Shown here: one piece after another, positions 18,357 through 25,869 of the stretch
Position numbering within the stretch: position 1 is the stretch's first letter
How the letters are laid out: every line of letters starts with the position of its first letter
Source: JACVRW01 sp963808545
GTDB lineage: Bacteria; Actinomycetota; Thermoleophilia; Solirubrobacterales; Thermoleophilaceae
Direction: 5' to 3'
Assembly (NCBI GenBank): GCA_963808545.1
Contig: CAWEGB010000014.1
Location: 62,001 to 126,000, forward strand
Length of the DNA stretch: 64,000 nt
Translations under genes and position numbers: made by a program
The notes under the pieces: model-generated
Database searches by the model: none
What the model was told of the DNA's origin: nothing
The model's input: the letters and a program-made list of their open reading frames with translations, nothing else

Positions 18357-19825
18357 TAGTACGGGTACTCGACCGGCGTCCGCTGCACCCCGATCCAGCG
18401 GCGCTCGGTGAACTCCTCCAGGTTGGCCTCGCCGCCGGAGCGGCCGCCCAGGCCCGAGCTGCCCATTCCGCCGAAGGGGACGTGAGCTTCGTCGAGGGCC
18501 GTGGTGTCGTTGACGTGGACCATGCCCGAGCGCACGCCCTCGGCGAAGGCGAGCCCCCTCGCCGGGGAACCCGAGTAGACGGCGTTGACGAGGCCGTAGG
18601 GCGTGTCGTTGACCATCGCCAGCGCCTCCTGCTCATCGTCCACCGCGAGCACCGGGGCCACCGGGCCGAAGATCTCCTCGCTCCAGATCGGCATGTCCGG
18701 GCTCACGTCCACCACGACGGTGGGGCGGTAGAACAGGCCGTCATAGGTACCGCCCTCGACCACCCGGGCGCCCATCTCCACTGAGCGCTCGAGCAGATCG
18801 TGAGCGCGGCTCACCTGGGGCTCCGAGATCATCGGCCCGAGCCCCACCTCCTCGGTGTTCGGGTCGCCGAGCGCGATCGCCCTCGCTCGCGCGGCCAGCT
18901 GCTCCACGTAGTCGTCGAACAGCTCACGCGCGACGATGTGGCGCCCGGCGGTGATGCAGGTCTGGCCCATGTAGTGGAAGGCCGACCAGGCGCCGACCAT
19001 GGTGGCCTGGTCGACGTCGGCGTCGTCGAGCACCACGAAGGCGTTGTTGCCGCCCAGCTCGAGCGACACCCGCTTGAAGTCGCCCGCTGCCTGGATGGCG
19101 ATCTCGCGACCCACCGCGGACGAGCCGGTGAAGTGGATCATGCTGACCCCGGGGTGAGCCACGAGCGCCCGGCCGGTGTCGTCGTCGCCCGACAGCCCGT
19201 GCAGGATGCCCGGAGGGGCGCCCGCGTCCGCGAACAGCTCGGCGATCAGCAGCGCGCCGGTCAGCGGCGTCTCCGGCGCCGGCTTGAGCACCACCGTGTT
19301 GCCGAGGGCGAGAGCGGGGGCGATCACCCGGAAGCCGAGCACCACCGGGAAGTTCCAGGGCGTGATGGCAGCCACCACGCCCACAGGCACCCGCTGGACG
19401 AGGCTGAGCTTGCCGGTGTTGTGGGAGGGGAGCACCTCGGCGGTGGCGCGGGAGGCGAGCGCCGCCGCCTCGTAGAGCTCGTTCTGTGCGGCGCCGACCT
19501 CGTACTCGGCCTTGCCGGGAATGCCGCCGGTCTCGCGCACGATCAGGGCGGCGATCTCCTCCGCCCGCTCCTCGATCAGGCGGGCCACGCGGCGCAGCAG
19601 GCCGGCGCGCTCGTCGTAGCCCAGCGCCGCCCAGCCCGGCTGGGCCGCCTGGGCCGAGCGCACGGCGCGCTCGACGTCGGCCTCCGAGGCCAGTCCCGCC
19701 TGGGCCAGTTCCTCACCCGTCGCCTTGTCGGTGATCGGCGACCGGCGTCCGCCCTCCGGCTCCCTGAACTCGCCGTCGACGAAGATCCTGCCGACCCACG
19801 GCCGCTCTCCCACCACGGTGGCCAT
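18356..19825 (-). CDS. NAD(P)-dependent aldehyde dehydrogenase (benzaldehyde/vanillin dehydrogenase-like)
   Basis: A 489-residue ALDH of normal length. Visible motifs are ITPWNFPVVLG, VLKPAPETPLTG, FTGSSAVGREI, the catalytic Glu in VSLELGGNNA, the nucleophile Cys in GQTCITAGRH and the EEIFGPVAPVL loop. The PFGGMGSSGLGGRSGGEANLEEFTE ending resembles aromatic aldehyde dehydrogenases. It would oxidise an aldehyde to an acid, probably the product of the neighbouring GMC enzyme. It is the first gene of the reverse-strand operon, behind a promoter flanked by LacI-type sites. Confidence 0.94.
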   Translation of the reverse strand: MATVVGERPWVGRIFVDGEFREPEGGRRSPITDKATGEELAQAGLASEADVERAVRSAQAAQPGWAALGYDERAGLLRRVARLIEERAEEIAALIVRETGGIPGKAEYEVGAAQNELYEAAALASRATAEVLPSHNTGKLSLVQRVPVGVVAAITPWNFPVVLGFRVIAPALALGNTVVLKPAPETPLTGALLIAELFADAGAPPGILHGLSGDDDTGRALVAHPGVSMIHFTGSSAVGREIAIQAAGDFKRVSLELGGNNAFVVLDDADVDQATMVGAWSAFHYMGQTCITAGRHIVARELFDDYVEQLAARARAIALGDPNTEEVGLGPMISEPQVSRAHDLLERSVEMGARVVEGGTYDGLFYRPTVVVDVSPDMPIWSEEIFGPVAPVLAVDDEQEALAMVNDTPYGLVNAVYSGSPARGLAFAEGVRSGMVHVNDTTALDEAHVPFGGMGSSGLGGRSGGEANLEEFTERRWIGVQRTPVEYPY

Positions 19826-19844
19826 AGCGGACTCCTCCCTCCCC

Positions 19845-19891
19845 GGTTATCGTTTTCCGTGACGCTAAAGGCGTCCCTCCAGCGATGTCAA
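19845..19891 (-). promoter_or_regulatory. promoter of the ALDH-GMC operon with downstream LacI-type operator
   Basis: Read on the minus strand, TTGACA (19891-19886) is 17 bp from TTAGCG (19868-19863), a plausible -35/-10 pair. Just downstream, GGTTATCGTTTTCC (19845-19858, plus strand) matches 10 of 14 bases of the stronger operator at 24146-24159, and would overlap the start of transcription. GACGC-TAAAG-GCGTC (19861-19875) is an additional perfect inverted repeat over the -10. Confidence 0.5.
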
Positions 19892-19902
19892 GCGAATCCT
19901 AT

Positions 19903-19915
19903 GTAAACGTTTGCC
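19903..19915. promoter_or_regulatory. LacI-family operator upstream of the lacI-type gene
   Basis: GTAAACGTTTGCC has the AAACGTTT core of LacI/GalR operators. Its reverse complement, GGCAAACGTTTAC, is identical to 13 bases of the site at 24146-24158. It lies 17 bp before the chosen GTG start of the regulator and overlaps a TATGTA hexamer (19900-19905), so autoregulation is likely. Confidence 0.65.
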
Positions 19916-19931
19916 AGAGAAGCGCTGCGCC

Positions 19932-20969
19932 GTGAGGCGCGGGCGCTCGTCGGGCTCCCTGTCGCACGTGGCCGACGCGGCCGGCGTGTCGATCGCCACC
20001 GCGTCGCGGGTCCTGAACGGTTCCTCGCACCCGGTGTCGGAGGGCACGCGAGCCAGGGTGGTGGCCGCCGCGGCGAAGCTCGGCTACTCCCCGAGCGCGC
20101 TGGCCCGGGCGCTGGTCACGCAGCGCAGCCGCATCATCGGGGTGATGGTGGGCGACATCGTCGACGCGTACTTCGCGGAGATCGCGCGCGGGGTGGAGGA
20201 CGTGGCCGCGCGGGCCGGCTACATGACGATCGTGTGCAACGCCGACCGCCGCACCGAGCTCGAGATCGAGCAGCTGGCGGTGCTGACCGACTACCTGGCC
20301 GAGGGCGTGGTGTTCGCGGGCAGTGGCTTCGTGGACGATCCTCGCGGACCCGAGCTCGCCTCCGCCGTGGAGCGAGCGCGGGAGCGCGGCGTGCGCGTGG
20401 TGGCGCTGGCCACCCGCGACTTCGACGCCCCGTGCATCGGCGGGGACAACCACGGCGCGGCCTTCGACATCACCGACTACGTGCTCTCGCTCGGACATCG
20501 GCGGGTGGCCTACATCGGCGGTCCGGCCGGGCTCTACGCCAGCCGCGAGCGGGAGGCAGGCTTCCTCGCCGCGATCGCGGCAGCGGGCGCCGAGGCCGGG
20601 CCCGTCTACGAGGGGAATTTCTCCTACGAACAGGGCTACGCGGCCACCCTCCAGATGATCGCCGAGCCCGAGCCGCCCGACGCCATCATCGGGGCGAACG
20701 ACGAGACCGCCGTGGGCGCCCTCGCCGCGCTCCGTCAGGCGCGCATCGAGGTGCCCTCGCGCATCTCGGTGGCGGGAATGACCGACACGCGGACCGCTCG
20801 ATTCAGCGACATGACGACGGTCAGCGTGCCCATGTACCAGTTCGGCGCCGCGGCCGCCCAGCGCATCGTGGCCGACGAGGATCCACCCGCCCAGACCGTC
20901 CTGCCACACCGCGTGGTGCCGCGCTCCACCACCGCCCGCCGGCGCGTGGCGGCGAGCTCGCAGGCCTAG
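19932..20969 (+). CDS. LacI family transcriptional regulator
   Basis: A 345-residue LacI/GalR repressor. The HTH reads HVADAAGVSIATASRVLNGS, followed by hinge residues KLGYSPSALARALVTQRSRIIGVMVGDIVDAYF, then a periplasmic-binding-protein fold with GHRRVAYIGGP and DAIIGANDETAVGAL. It presumably senses a sugar or a derivative. I chose GTG 19932 because TTG 19911 lies inside the operator and a 20-nt leader with AGAGAAG then results. Operator-like sites over its own promoter, the ALDH promoter and the Gfo/Idh promoter (24146) suggest it controls both flanking reverse operons. Its stop shares CTAG with the converging isomerase gene. Confidence 0.93.
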   Translation: MRRGRSSGSLSHVADAAGVSIATASRVLNGSSHPVSEGTRARVVAAAAKLGYSPSALARALVTQRSRIIGVMVGDIVDAYFAEIARGVEDVAARAGYMTIVCNADRRTELEIEQLAVLTDYLAEGVVFAGSGFVDDPRGPELASAVERARERGVRVVALATRDFDAPCIGGDNHGAAFDITDYVLSLGHRRVAYIGGPAGLYASREREAGFLAAIAAAGAEAGPVYEGNFSYEQGYAATLQMIAEPEPPDAIIGANDETAVGALAALRQARIEVPSRISVAGMTDTRTARFSDMTTVSVPMYQFGAAAAQRIVADEDPPAQTVLPHRVVPRSTTARRRVAASSQA

Positions 20970-21769
20970 CAGCGCGTCGCGAAGCGTTCGCGCACAGTGG
21001 CCATCAGCTCGGGGCCGGAGAGCTCGGCCAGCGCAGGGTTGATCACCTCGACCTCGATGGGCCCGTCGTAACCCGCCGCCTCAACCAGCCCGCGGATGCG
21101 GGGGAGGTCGATCACGCCGTCGCCCATCATGCCGCGGCCGGCCAGCACGTCCGTGGTGGGGGAGAGCCAGTCGGAGACGTGGTAGCCGGCGATGCGGCCC
21201 TCGGCCCGCTCGATCTGGTGCTCGAGCTGCGGGTCCCACCAGACGTGGTAGGCGTCGATCACCACACCCACGTGGGCCGGGTCGAAGCGCTCGGCCAGCT
21301 GCAGTGCCTGGGCCAGGGTCACGACCACGGAGCGCTCGGCGATCATCATCGGGTGCAGCGGCTCGATGCCCAGGCGGACTCCGCGCTCCACCGCGTGCGG
21401 GGTGAGCGCCTCGATGCCGTGCAGCACCTGGGTCCGGGCGGCTTCGAGGTCCCCGTCGCGGGCCGGCCCGCACACGAGCACGAGGACCTCGGCGCCGAGC
21501 TCGGCCGCCTCGTCCACCGCCAGGCGGTTGTCTGCGTCGCTGCGGCGCCGCCCAGCGTCGTCGAGGGCAGGGAAGAACCCACCGCGACACAGGCTCGACA
21601 CCCTCAGGCCCGCGTCGCGGATGAGCTGCGCCGCGCCCGGTACGAGCTTGTGCCGCCAGGGCGCGAACCATCCGATCCCCGCCTCTGCGCACGCATCGAG
21701 CGCGTGCGGGAGATCGAGGTGGTCGGCGGTGATCTGGTTGAAGGACAGGCGCCCGGGGTCGAGGCTCAC
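20966..21769 (-). CDS. sugar phosphate isomerase/epimerase-like TIM-barrel protein
   Basis: A 267-residue AP-endonuclease-2/xylose-isomerase-like TIM barrel: LSFNQITADHLDLPHALDACAEAGI, LGIEPLHPMM, VGVVIDAYHVWWDP, YHVSDW and GPIEVEVINP. The Glu, Asp, His and Glu at these strand ends are the usual metal site. It likely isomerises or epimerises a keto-sugar. GTG 21769 overlaps the stop of the DUF993 gene (GTGA). It is the last gene of the three-gene LacI-type operon starting at 24116. Confidence 0.85.
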   Translation of the reverse strand: MSLDPGRLSFNQITADHLDLPHALDACAEAGIGWFAPWRHKLVPGAAQLIRDAGLRVSSLCRGGFFPALDDAGRRRSDADNRLAVDEAAELGAEVLVLVCGPARDGDLEAARTQVLHGIEALTPHAVERGVRLGIEPLHPMMIAERSVVVTLAQALQLAERFDPAHVGVVIDAYHVWWDPQLEHQIERAEGRIAGYHVSDWLSPTTDVLAGRGMMGDGVIDLPRIRGLVEAAGYDGPIEVEVINPALAELSGPELMATVRERFATRC

Positions 21770-22926
21770 GGGCGAACCCCGGCCACGGCGAGCAGCTGTC
21801 GCATCCGCTCCACCGCCAACGGCGGATCGGCGAGCAGTCCGGCGCCGTCGGCGAGCCGGAAGAGCTCGGCCAGATGGGTCAGCGTGCGTGCGCTCTCGAG
21901 TCCGCCGACCATGCGGAATCCGTCCTGGTGGCCGTTGAGCCAAGCCAGGAAGACGATGCCGGTCTTGTAGTGGAAGGTGGGCGAGGAGAACAGCGTGCGG
22001 GCCAGCGGCACGGTGGGGGCGAGCACCGCGCCGAAGCGCTCCTCGTCCCCGGCGTCCAGCGCCTGCAGAGCGGTCGCCGCGGCGGGCGCGATGGCGTCGA
22101 ACACGCCGAGGAGAGCGTGGCTGCCGCCGGCGATGAGGCCCGGGTAGTTGTAGTCGTCGCCGGTGTAGAGGCGCACACCGGCCGGTAGCTCGTCGCGCAG
22201 GTGGCGCTCGAGCTCGTCGTCCAGCAGCGAGATCTTGATCCCGTCGATGCGCTCGGCGTGGCCGGCGATCAGCTCGAGCACGATCGCGCTGGCCTCCGCC
22301 GGGTCGTCGTCGCCCCAGTAGCCGGCCAGCGTGGGGTCGAACATCTCCCCGAGCCAGTGCAGGATCACCGGCCCGGAGGCCTGGTCGAGCACCGCTTCGA
22401 GCACCCTGCGGTAGTCGTCCGGCCCGCGCGCCGCGGCGGCCAGGGCGCGGCTGGCCATGAGAATCGGCCGGGCACCCTGTTCCTCGACGAAGGCCATCTG
22501 CTCCAGGTACGCCTCACGGATGGCGTCGAGCGTGGCCGGGCCCGGCGGCAGCTGGTCGGTGCCCGCGCCCGCGCTGATCTGACCGCCGCAGGCGCGCGCC
22601 TCGGCCGCCGAGCGGCGGATCAGCTCGCGGGCCTCGGTCCAGCCCAGTCCCATGCCGCGCTGGGCGGTGTCCATGGCCTCGGCCACGCCGAGACCCCACG
22701 ACCAGAGGTGGCGCCGATAGGCGAGGGTCGCCTCCCAGTCGAGTGCCGCGCGTACCGACTCGCCCGGGGCCAGCGGGTCCGCCACCACGTGGGCGGCGGC
22801 GTAGAACATCCTCGAGCGCAAGGGCTCCCGGGGGCGCTCGAAGCCGCCCGGCGACCCGGGCGTGAAGCGCTCGAGCGAGCCGTCGGCACGCGGCAGCATC
22901 AGCTCGCCGGCGGCGGCGATGCTCAC
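21766..22926 (-). CDS. DUF993 family protein (dihydrodipicolinate synthase-like aldolase)
   Basis: A 386-residue protein of the DUF993 group, which has the DHDPS/N-acetylneuraminate-lyase TIM-barrel fold. Residues PILMASRALAAAARGPDDY, ILHWLGEMFDP and GIKISLLD are visible. K231 in GIKIS is where class I aldolases form the Schiff base, so a retro-aldol step on a keto acid or sugar is plausible but undocumented. The GTG start overlaps the Gfo/Idh stop (GTGA) and the stop overlaps the isomerase start, giving tight coupling. Confidence 0.82.
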   Translation of the reverse strand: MSIAAAGELMLPRADGSLERFTPGSPGGFERPREPLRSRMFYAAAHVVADPLAPGESVRAALDWEATLAYRRHLWSWGLGVAEAMDTAQRGMGLGWTEARELIRRSAAEARACGGQISAGAGTDQLPPGPATLDAIREAYLEQMAFVEEQGARPILMASRALAAAARGPDDYRRVLEAVLDQASGPVILHWLGEMFDPTLAGYWGDDDPAEASAIVLELIAGHAERIDGIKISLLDDELERHLRDELPAGVRLYTGDDYNYPGLIAGGSHALLGVFDAIAPAAATALQALDAGDEERFGAVLAPTVPLARTLFSSPTFHYKTGIVFLAWLNGHQDGFRMVGGLESARTLTHLAELFRLADGAGLLADPPLAVERMRQLLAVAGVRP

Positions 22927-24116
22927 GCGTCGAGCTCCGGCACCTCGACCATCCGCCGCTCACGCCAGGACAGCTCGGCCAGCTCGGCGAGCTGGATCCC
23001 CTTGGCCCCCTCGACGAGGTCCCACGGGAACGGCTCGTCAGCCACCACGTGGCGCAGGAACAGCTCCCACTGGATCTTGAAGCCGTTGTCGTAGTCGCTC
23101 TGATCGGGCAGCTCGAGCCAGCCGGACCGGAAGTCGATCGGATTCTCGATGTCGGGGTTCCAGAGTGCTCGCGGAGTGGCGTCGCGCGGCTGCACGCGGC
23201 AGCTGCGCAGACCGGCCACGGCGCTGCCGTCCGTGCCGTCGACCTGGAACTCCACCAGCTCGTCACGGTTGACCCGGACGCACCAGGACGAGTTGAGCTG
23301 AGCGACGATGCCGCCTTCCAGCTCGAAGGTCGCGTAGGCCGCGTCCTCCGCCGTGGCGCGGTAGGCGGTCTGGGTTTCGTCCGCGCGCTCGTGGATGTGG
23401 GTGGCGCCCAGGGTGAACACCGTCCTGACCGGGGCGAACAGGTCGTCGAGCACGTAGCGCCAGTGCGGCAGCATGTCGGCCAGGATCCCGCCGCCGTCCT
23501 CCGCGCGGTAGTTCCACGAGGGCCGCTGGCCGGCGGGCTCCGGGCCCTCGAAGACCCAGTAGCCGAACTCACCCCGCACGGAGAGGATGCGCCCGAAGAA
23601 GCCGCTGTCGCGCAGCAGCCGGAGCTTGCGCAGCCCGGGCAGGAACAGCTTGTCCTGCACCACGCCGTGCTTGACGCCGGCCTCCGCGGCGAGGCGGGCC
23701 AGGCGCAGGGCGGTGTCGAGGTCGGGCGCCGAGGGCTTCTCGCAGTAGACGTGCTTGCCGGCGGCGATCGCCCGCTCCATGCCGCCGGCGCGGGCCGCGG
23801 TGGCCGCGGCGTCGAAGTAGATCTCACAGGCGGGGTCCTCGAGCGCCTGGTCGACGCTCGTGGTGAAGCGGTCGAGACCGTGCTCGGCCGCCAGCGCCCG
23901 CAGCTTGGGCTCGCTCCGCCCGACCAGCACCGGCTCGGGCCAGATCGTGGGCTCACCGGGTATCTGCACGCCGCCCTGGCGGCGGATGGCCATGATCGAC
24001 CGGACCAGATGCTGGTTGGTGCCCATGCGCCCGGTCACGCCGTTCATGGCGATCCCCACGGTGCGGAACTCGTCGGTGTTCGAGGGGGTGGGCGGGGCCG
24101 GCGTCTCGGTGCTCAC
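22923..24116 (-). CDS. Gfo/Idh/MocA family oxidoreductase
   Basis: A 397-residue NAD(P)-dependent sugar or cyclitol dehydrogenase. The Rossmann part (VGIAMNGVTGRMGTNQHL) has an altered glycine motif, GVTGRMG, rather than GxGxxG/A. The family signature HVYCEKPSAPDL is clear, followed by KHGVVQDKLFLPGLRKL and the C-terminal sheet domain. It should oxidise a hydroxyl of a sugar or inositol-like ring. It is the first gene of an operon with the DUF993 protein and a TIM-barrel isomerase; a LacI-type operator lies just upstream. GTG start. Confidence 0.9.
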   Translation of the reverse strand: MSTETPAPPTPSNTDEFRTVGIAMNGVTGRMGTNQHLVRSIMAIRRQGGVQIPGEPTIWPEPVLVGRSEPKLRALAAEHGLDRFTTSVDQALEDPACEIYFDAAATAARAGGMERAIAAGKHVYCEKPSAPDLDTALRLARLAAEAGVKHGVVQDKLFLPGLRKLRLLRDSGFFGRILSVRGEFGYWVFEGPEPAGQRPSWNYRAEDGGGILADMLPHWRYVLDDLFAPVRTVFTLGATHIHERADETQTAYRATAEDAAYATFELEGGIVAQLNSSWCVRVNRDELVEFQVDGTDGSAVAGLRSCRVQPRDATPRALWNPDIENPIDFRSGWLELPDQSDYDNGFKIQWELFLRHVVADEPFPWDLVEGAKGIQLAELAELSWRERRMVEVPELDA

Positions 24117-24145
24117 GATGTTCGAATCTCGGCCTACGCTGGGTC

Positions 24146-24198
24146 GGCAAACGTTTACCGGCGGTCTGAGCGTAGTCAGCCGGGCTGGCGCGTGTCAA
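24146..24198 (-). promoter_or_regulatory. promoter and LacI-type operator of the Gfo/Idh-DUF993-isomerase operon
   Basis: On the minus strand TTGACA (24198-24193) and TACGCT (24174-24169) are 18 bp apart. GGCAAACGTTTACC (24146-24159) lies just downstream of the -10, over the expected start of transcription, so binding would repress. The operator is the same 13-mer (reverse complement) as at 19903-19915 beside the LacI gene. Confidence 0.65.
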
Positions 24199-24244
24199 GG
24201 GAGCGGGGCGGGCGTGGCCGCCGCGAAGACGGGGCTGGGTGAGG

Positions 24245-24267
24245 TTGACCCCCTGTCAGGGGGTCAA
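24245..24267 (-). terminator. 23-bp near-perfect palindrome downstream of xylB
   Basis: TTGACCCCC (24245-24253) and GGGGGTCAA (24259-24267) pair perfectly around TGTCA; counting the inner bases, the arms are 11 bp around one base. It lies 70 bp past the xylB stop, so a terminator hairpin is the simplest reading. Its symmetry also fits a protein-binding site. Confidence 0.6.
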
Positions 24268-24336
24268 TCGACCAAAGCTCCCTACGCCGGAGGATCAGGA
24301 CCGACACGGGCTAGCGCCGGAGCGGAGCACACCCCC

Positions 24337-25773
24337 TCACTCCTCCCGGTGCAACTCCAACGTCGCCTCACGCACAGCGCGAATCCGGGCCAGCGTCTCC
24401 TCGTCGGTCTCCGCCGGCGGGTCGACCATCAGACCGCGGCGCACGTCCCAGCGCCGCGCCACCTCGGCGGCGTCCTCACCCGAGAGGCACGCGGCCGCCT
24501 GGGCGGCCGCGCCCAGGGCCACCAGCTCCTCCGCCTCGGGCACCAGCACCGGGCGGCCGGACAGCCGCGCCACCACACGCTGCCAGACCGAGCCGCGGGC
24601 GCCGCCGCCGATCAGCAGCACGGCGGCGTCGGGATCGAGGCCCGAGCCCAGCCGCGAGAGCTCGTCCAGCGCCTCGACGAGCGAGGCCACGGCCCCTTCG
24701 TAGGCGGCGAGCAGGATCTCCTCCCGGGTGGTGGCGTGCCGCAGTCCGGCCACCATGCCGGCGGCCCGGGGGAGGTCGGGCGTGCGCTCGCCGTCGAGAT
24801 AGGGCAGCACGACCGCGGAGGTGTGCTCGGCCGCCGCCTCCCGGTCGAGTCCGAGCCAGCCGGCGAAACGATCCACGGCCTGGGTGGCGTTCAGCGTGGC
24901 GGCCAACGGCAGAAAGCCCCCGCCGGCGTCGGCGAAGCCGGCCACCGTTCCGGACGGATCCACCGCCCGCTCGTTCATCACCGCATACGCCGTGCCGGAG
25001 GTGCCGAGGCTCACCACCGGCTCGCCCGGCGCCGCGCCCAGGCCCAGCGCCGCTCCCATGTTGTCGCCCGTCCCGGGGCCCACCACGGCGCCACTGCGCA
25101 GGCCAAGCTCCTGGGCGACCTCGGGGCGGACCTCCCCGGCGCTCTCGCCTGGACCCAGCACCGCGGGCAGCAGCGACCGGTCCAGCTCGATCAGTTCGAG
25201 CACAGGGTCCGAGTAGCCCTCGTCGAGCGTCGACCACCACGCGGTGCCCGAGGCGTCGCCCCGGTCGGTCACGCCGCGTCCGCAGAGACGCTCGGTGATG
25301 AAGTCGTGGGGGAGGCGCACCGCCCCGGCGGCGGCCGCGGCGTCCGGGTCGTGCCGGCGCAGCCACGCCCAGCGGGTGGCCGTGAAGGAGGGCACCGGCA
25401 CCACACCGATCTGCTCGGCCCACCACTCGGCGCCGCCGAGAGCCGCCCGCAGCTCGCGCGCCTCGGCCGCCGAGCGGGTGTCGTTCCAGAGGATGGCCGG
25501 GCGCAGCGGCCGGCCGCCGGCATCGGTCACCACCAGGCCGTGCTGCTGGCCTGCGACCGAGATCGCGTCGATGTCGCCGGCGCGGCCCGTCTCGCCGAGG
25601 GCGATGCGCAGCGCTTCCCACCACCGCTCGGGATCGGTCTCGCGCGCCCCGTCGGTGCCGGTGACCTCGTGGGGAGCGCGGCCGGAGGCCACCACCTCGC
25701 CGCCCTCGGGATCGACCACCAGCAGCTTCGTGCCCTGGGTCGAGCAGTCCACGCCGGCCACGAGCGGGCTCAC
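24337..25773 (-). CDS. xylB: xylulokinase
   Basis: A 478-residue FGGY-family kinase: VAGVDCSTQGTKLLVVD at the N-terminus, AGQQHGLVVTD, AILWNDTRS, GDASGTAWW, GPGTGDNMGAALGLG, SLGTSGTAYAV and IGGGARGSVWQRVVA. It phosphorylates D-xylulose to xylulose-5-phosphate with ATP. I chose GTG 25773 because GGAG lies ~7 bp upstream; an in-frame ATG at 25800 lacks one and overlaps the promoter region. It is divergent from xylA, with repeated operator-like motifs between the two. Confidence 0.94.
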   Translation of the reverse strand: MSPLVAGVDCSTQGTKLLVVDPEGGEVVASGRAPHEVTGTDGARETDPERWWEALRIALGETGRAGDIDAISVAGQQHGLVVTDAGGRPLRPAILWNDTRSAAEARELRAALGGAEWWAEQIGVVPVPSFTATRWAWLRRHDPDAAAAAGAVRLPHDFITERLCGRGVTDRGDASGTAWWSTLDEGYSDPVLELIELDRSLLPAVLGPGESAGEVRPEVAQELGLRSGAVVGPGTGDNMGAALGLGAAPGEPVVSLGTSGTAYAVMNERAVDPSGTVAGFADAGGGFLPLAATLNATQAVDRFAGWLGLDREAAAEHTSAVVLPYLDGERTPDLPRAAGMVAGLRHATTREEILLAAYEGAVASLVEALDELSRLGSGLDPDAAVLLIGGGARGSVWQRVVARLSGRPVLVPEAEELVALGAAAQAAACLSGEDAAEVARRWDVRRGLMVDPPAETDEETLARIRAVREATLELHREE

Positions 25774-25799
25774 GCGAGCTCCTCGCCGTCCGAGATCCA

Positions 25800-25849
25800 T
25801 TGACCCACGTTCAAGGCGCGACTAGTTTGTTGCGGGCGCCGACTAATTG
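25800..25849 (+). promoter_or_regulatory. xylA-xylR promoter with tandem ROK/XylR operator repeats
   Basis: TTGACC (25800-25805) and TAGTTT (25823-25828) are 17 bp apart, a plausible promoter toward xylA. CGACTAGTTT (25819-25828) and CGACTAATTG (25840-25849) form a direct repeat with a 21-bp period, two helical turns, covering the -10 and start region. CTAGTTT/CTAATT motifs resemble XylR (ROK) binding sites. Confidence 0.5.
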
Positions 25850-25869
25850 CAAACCCGAGGGGGAGAGGG

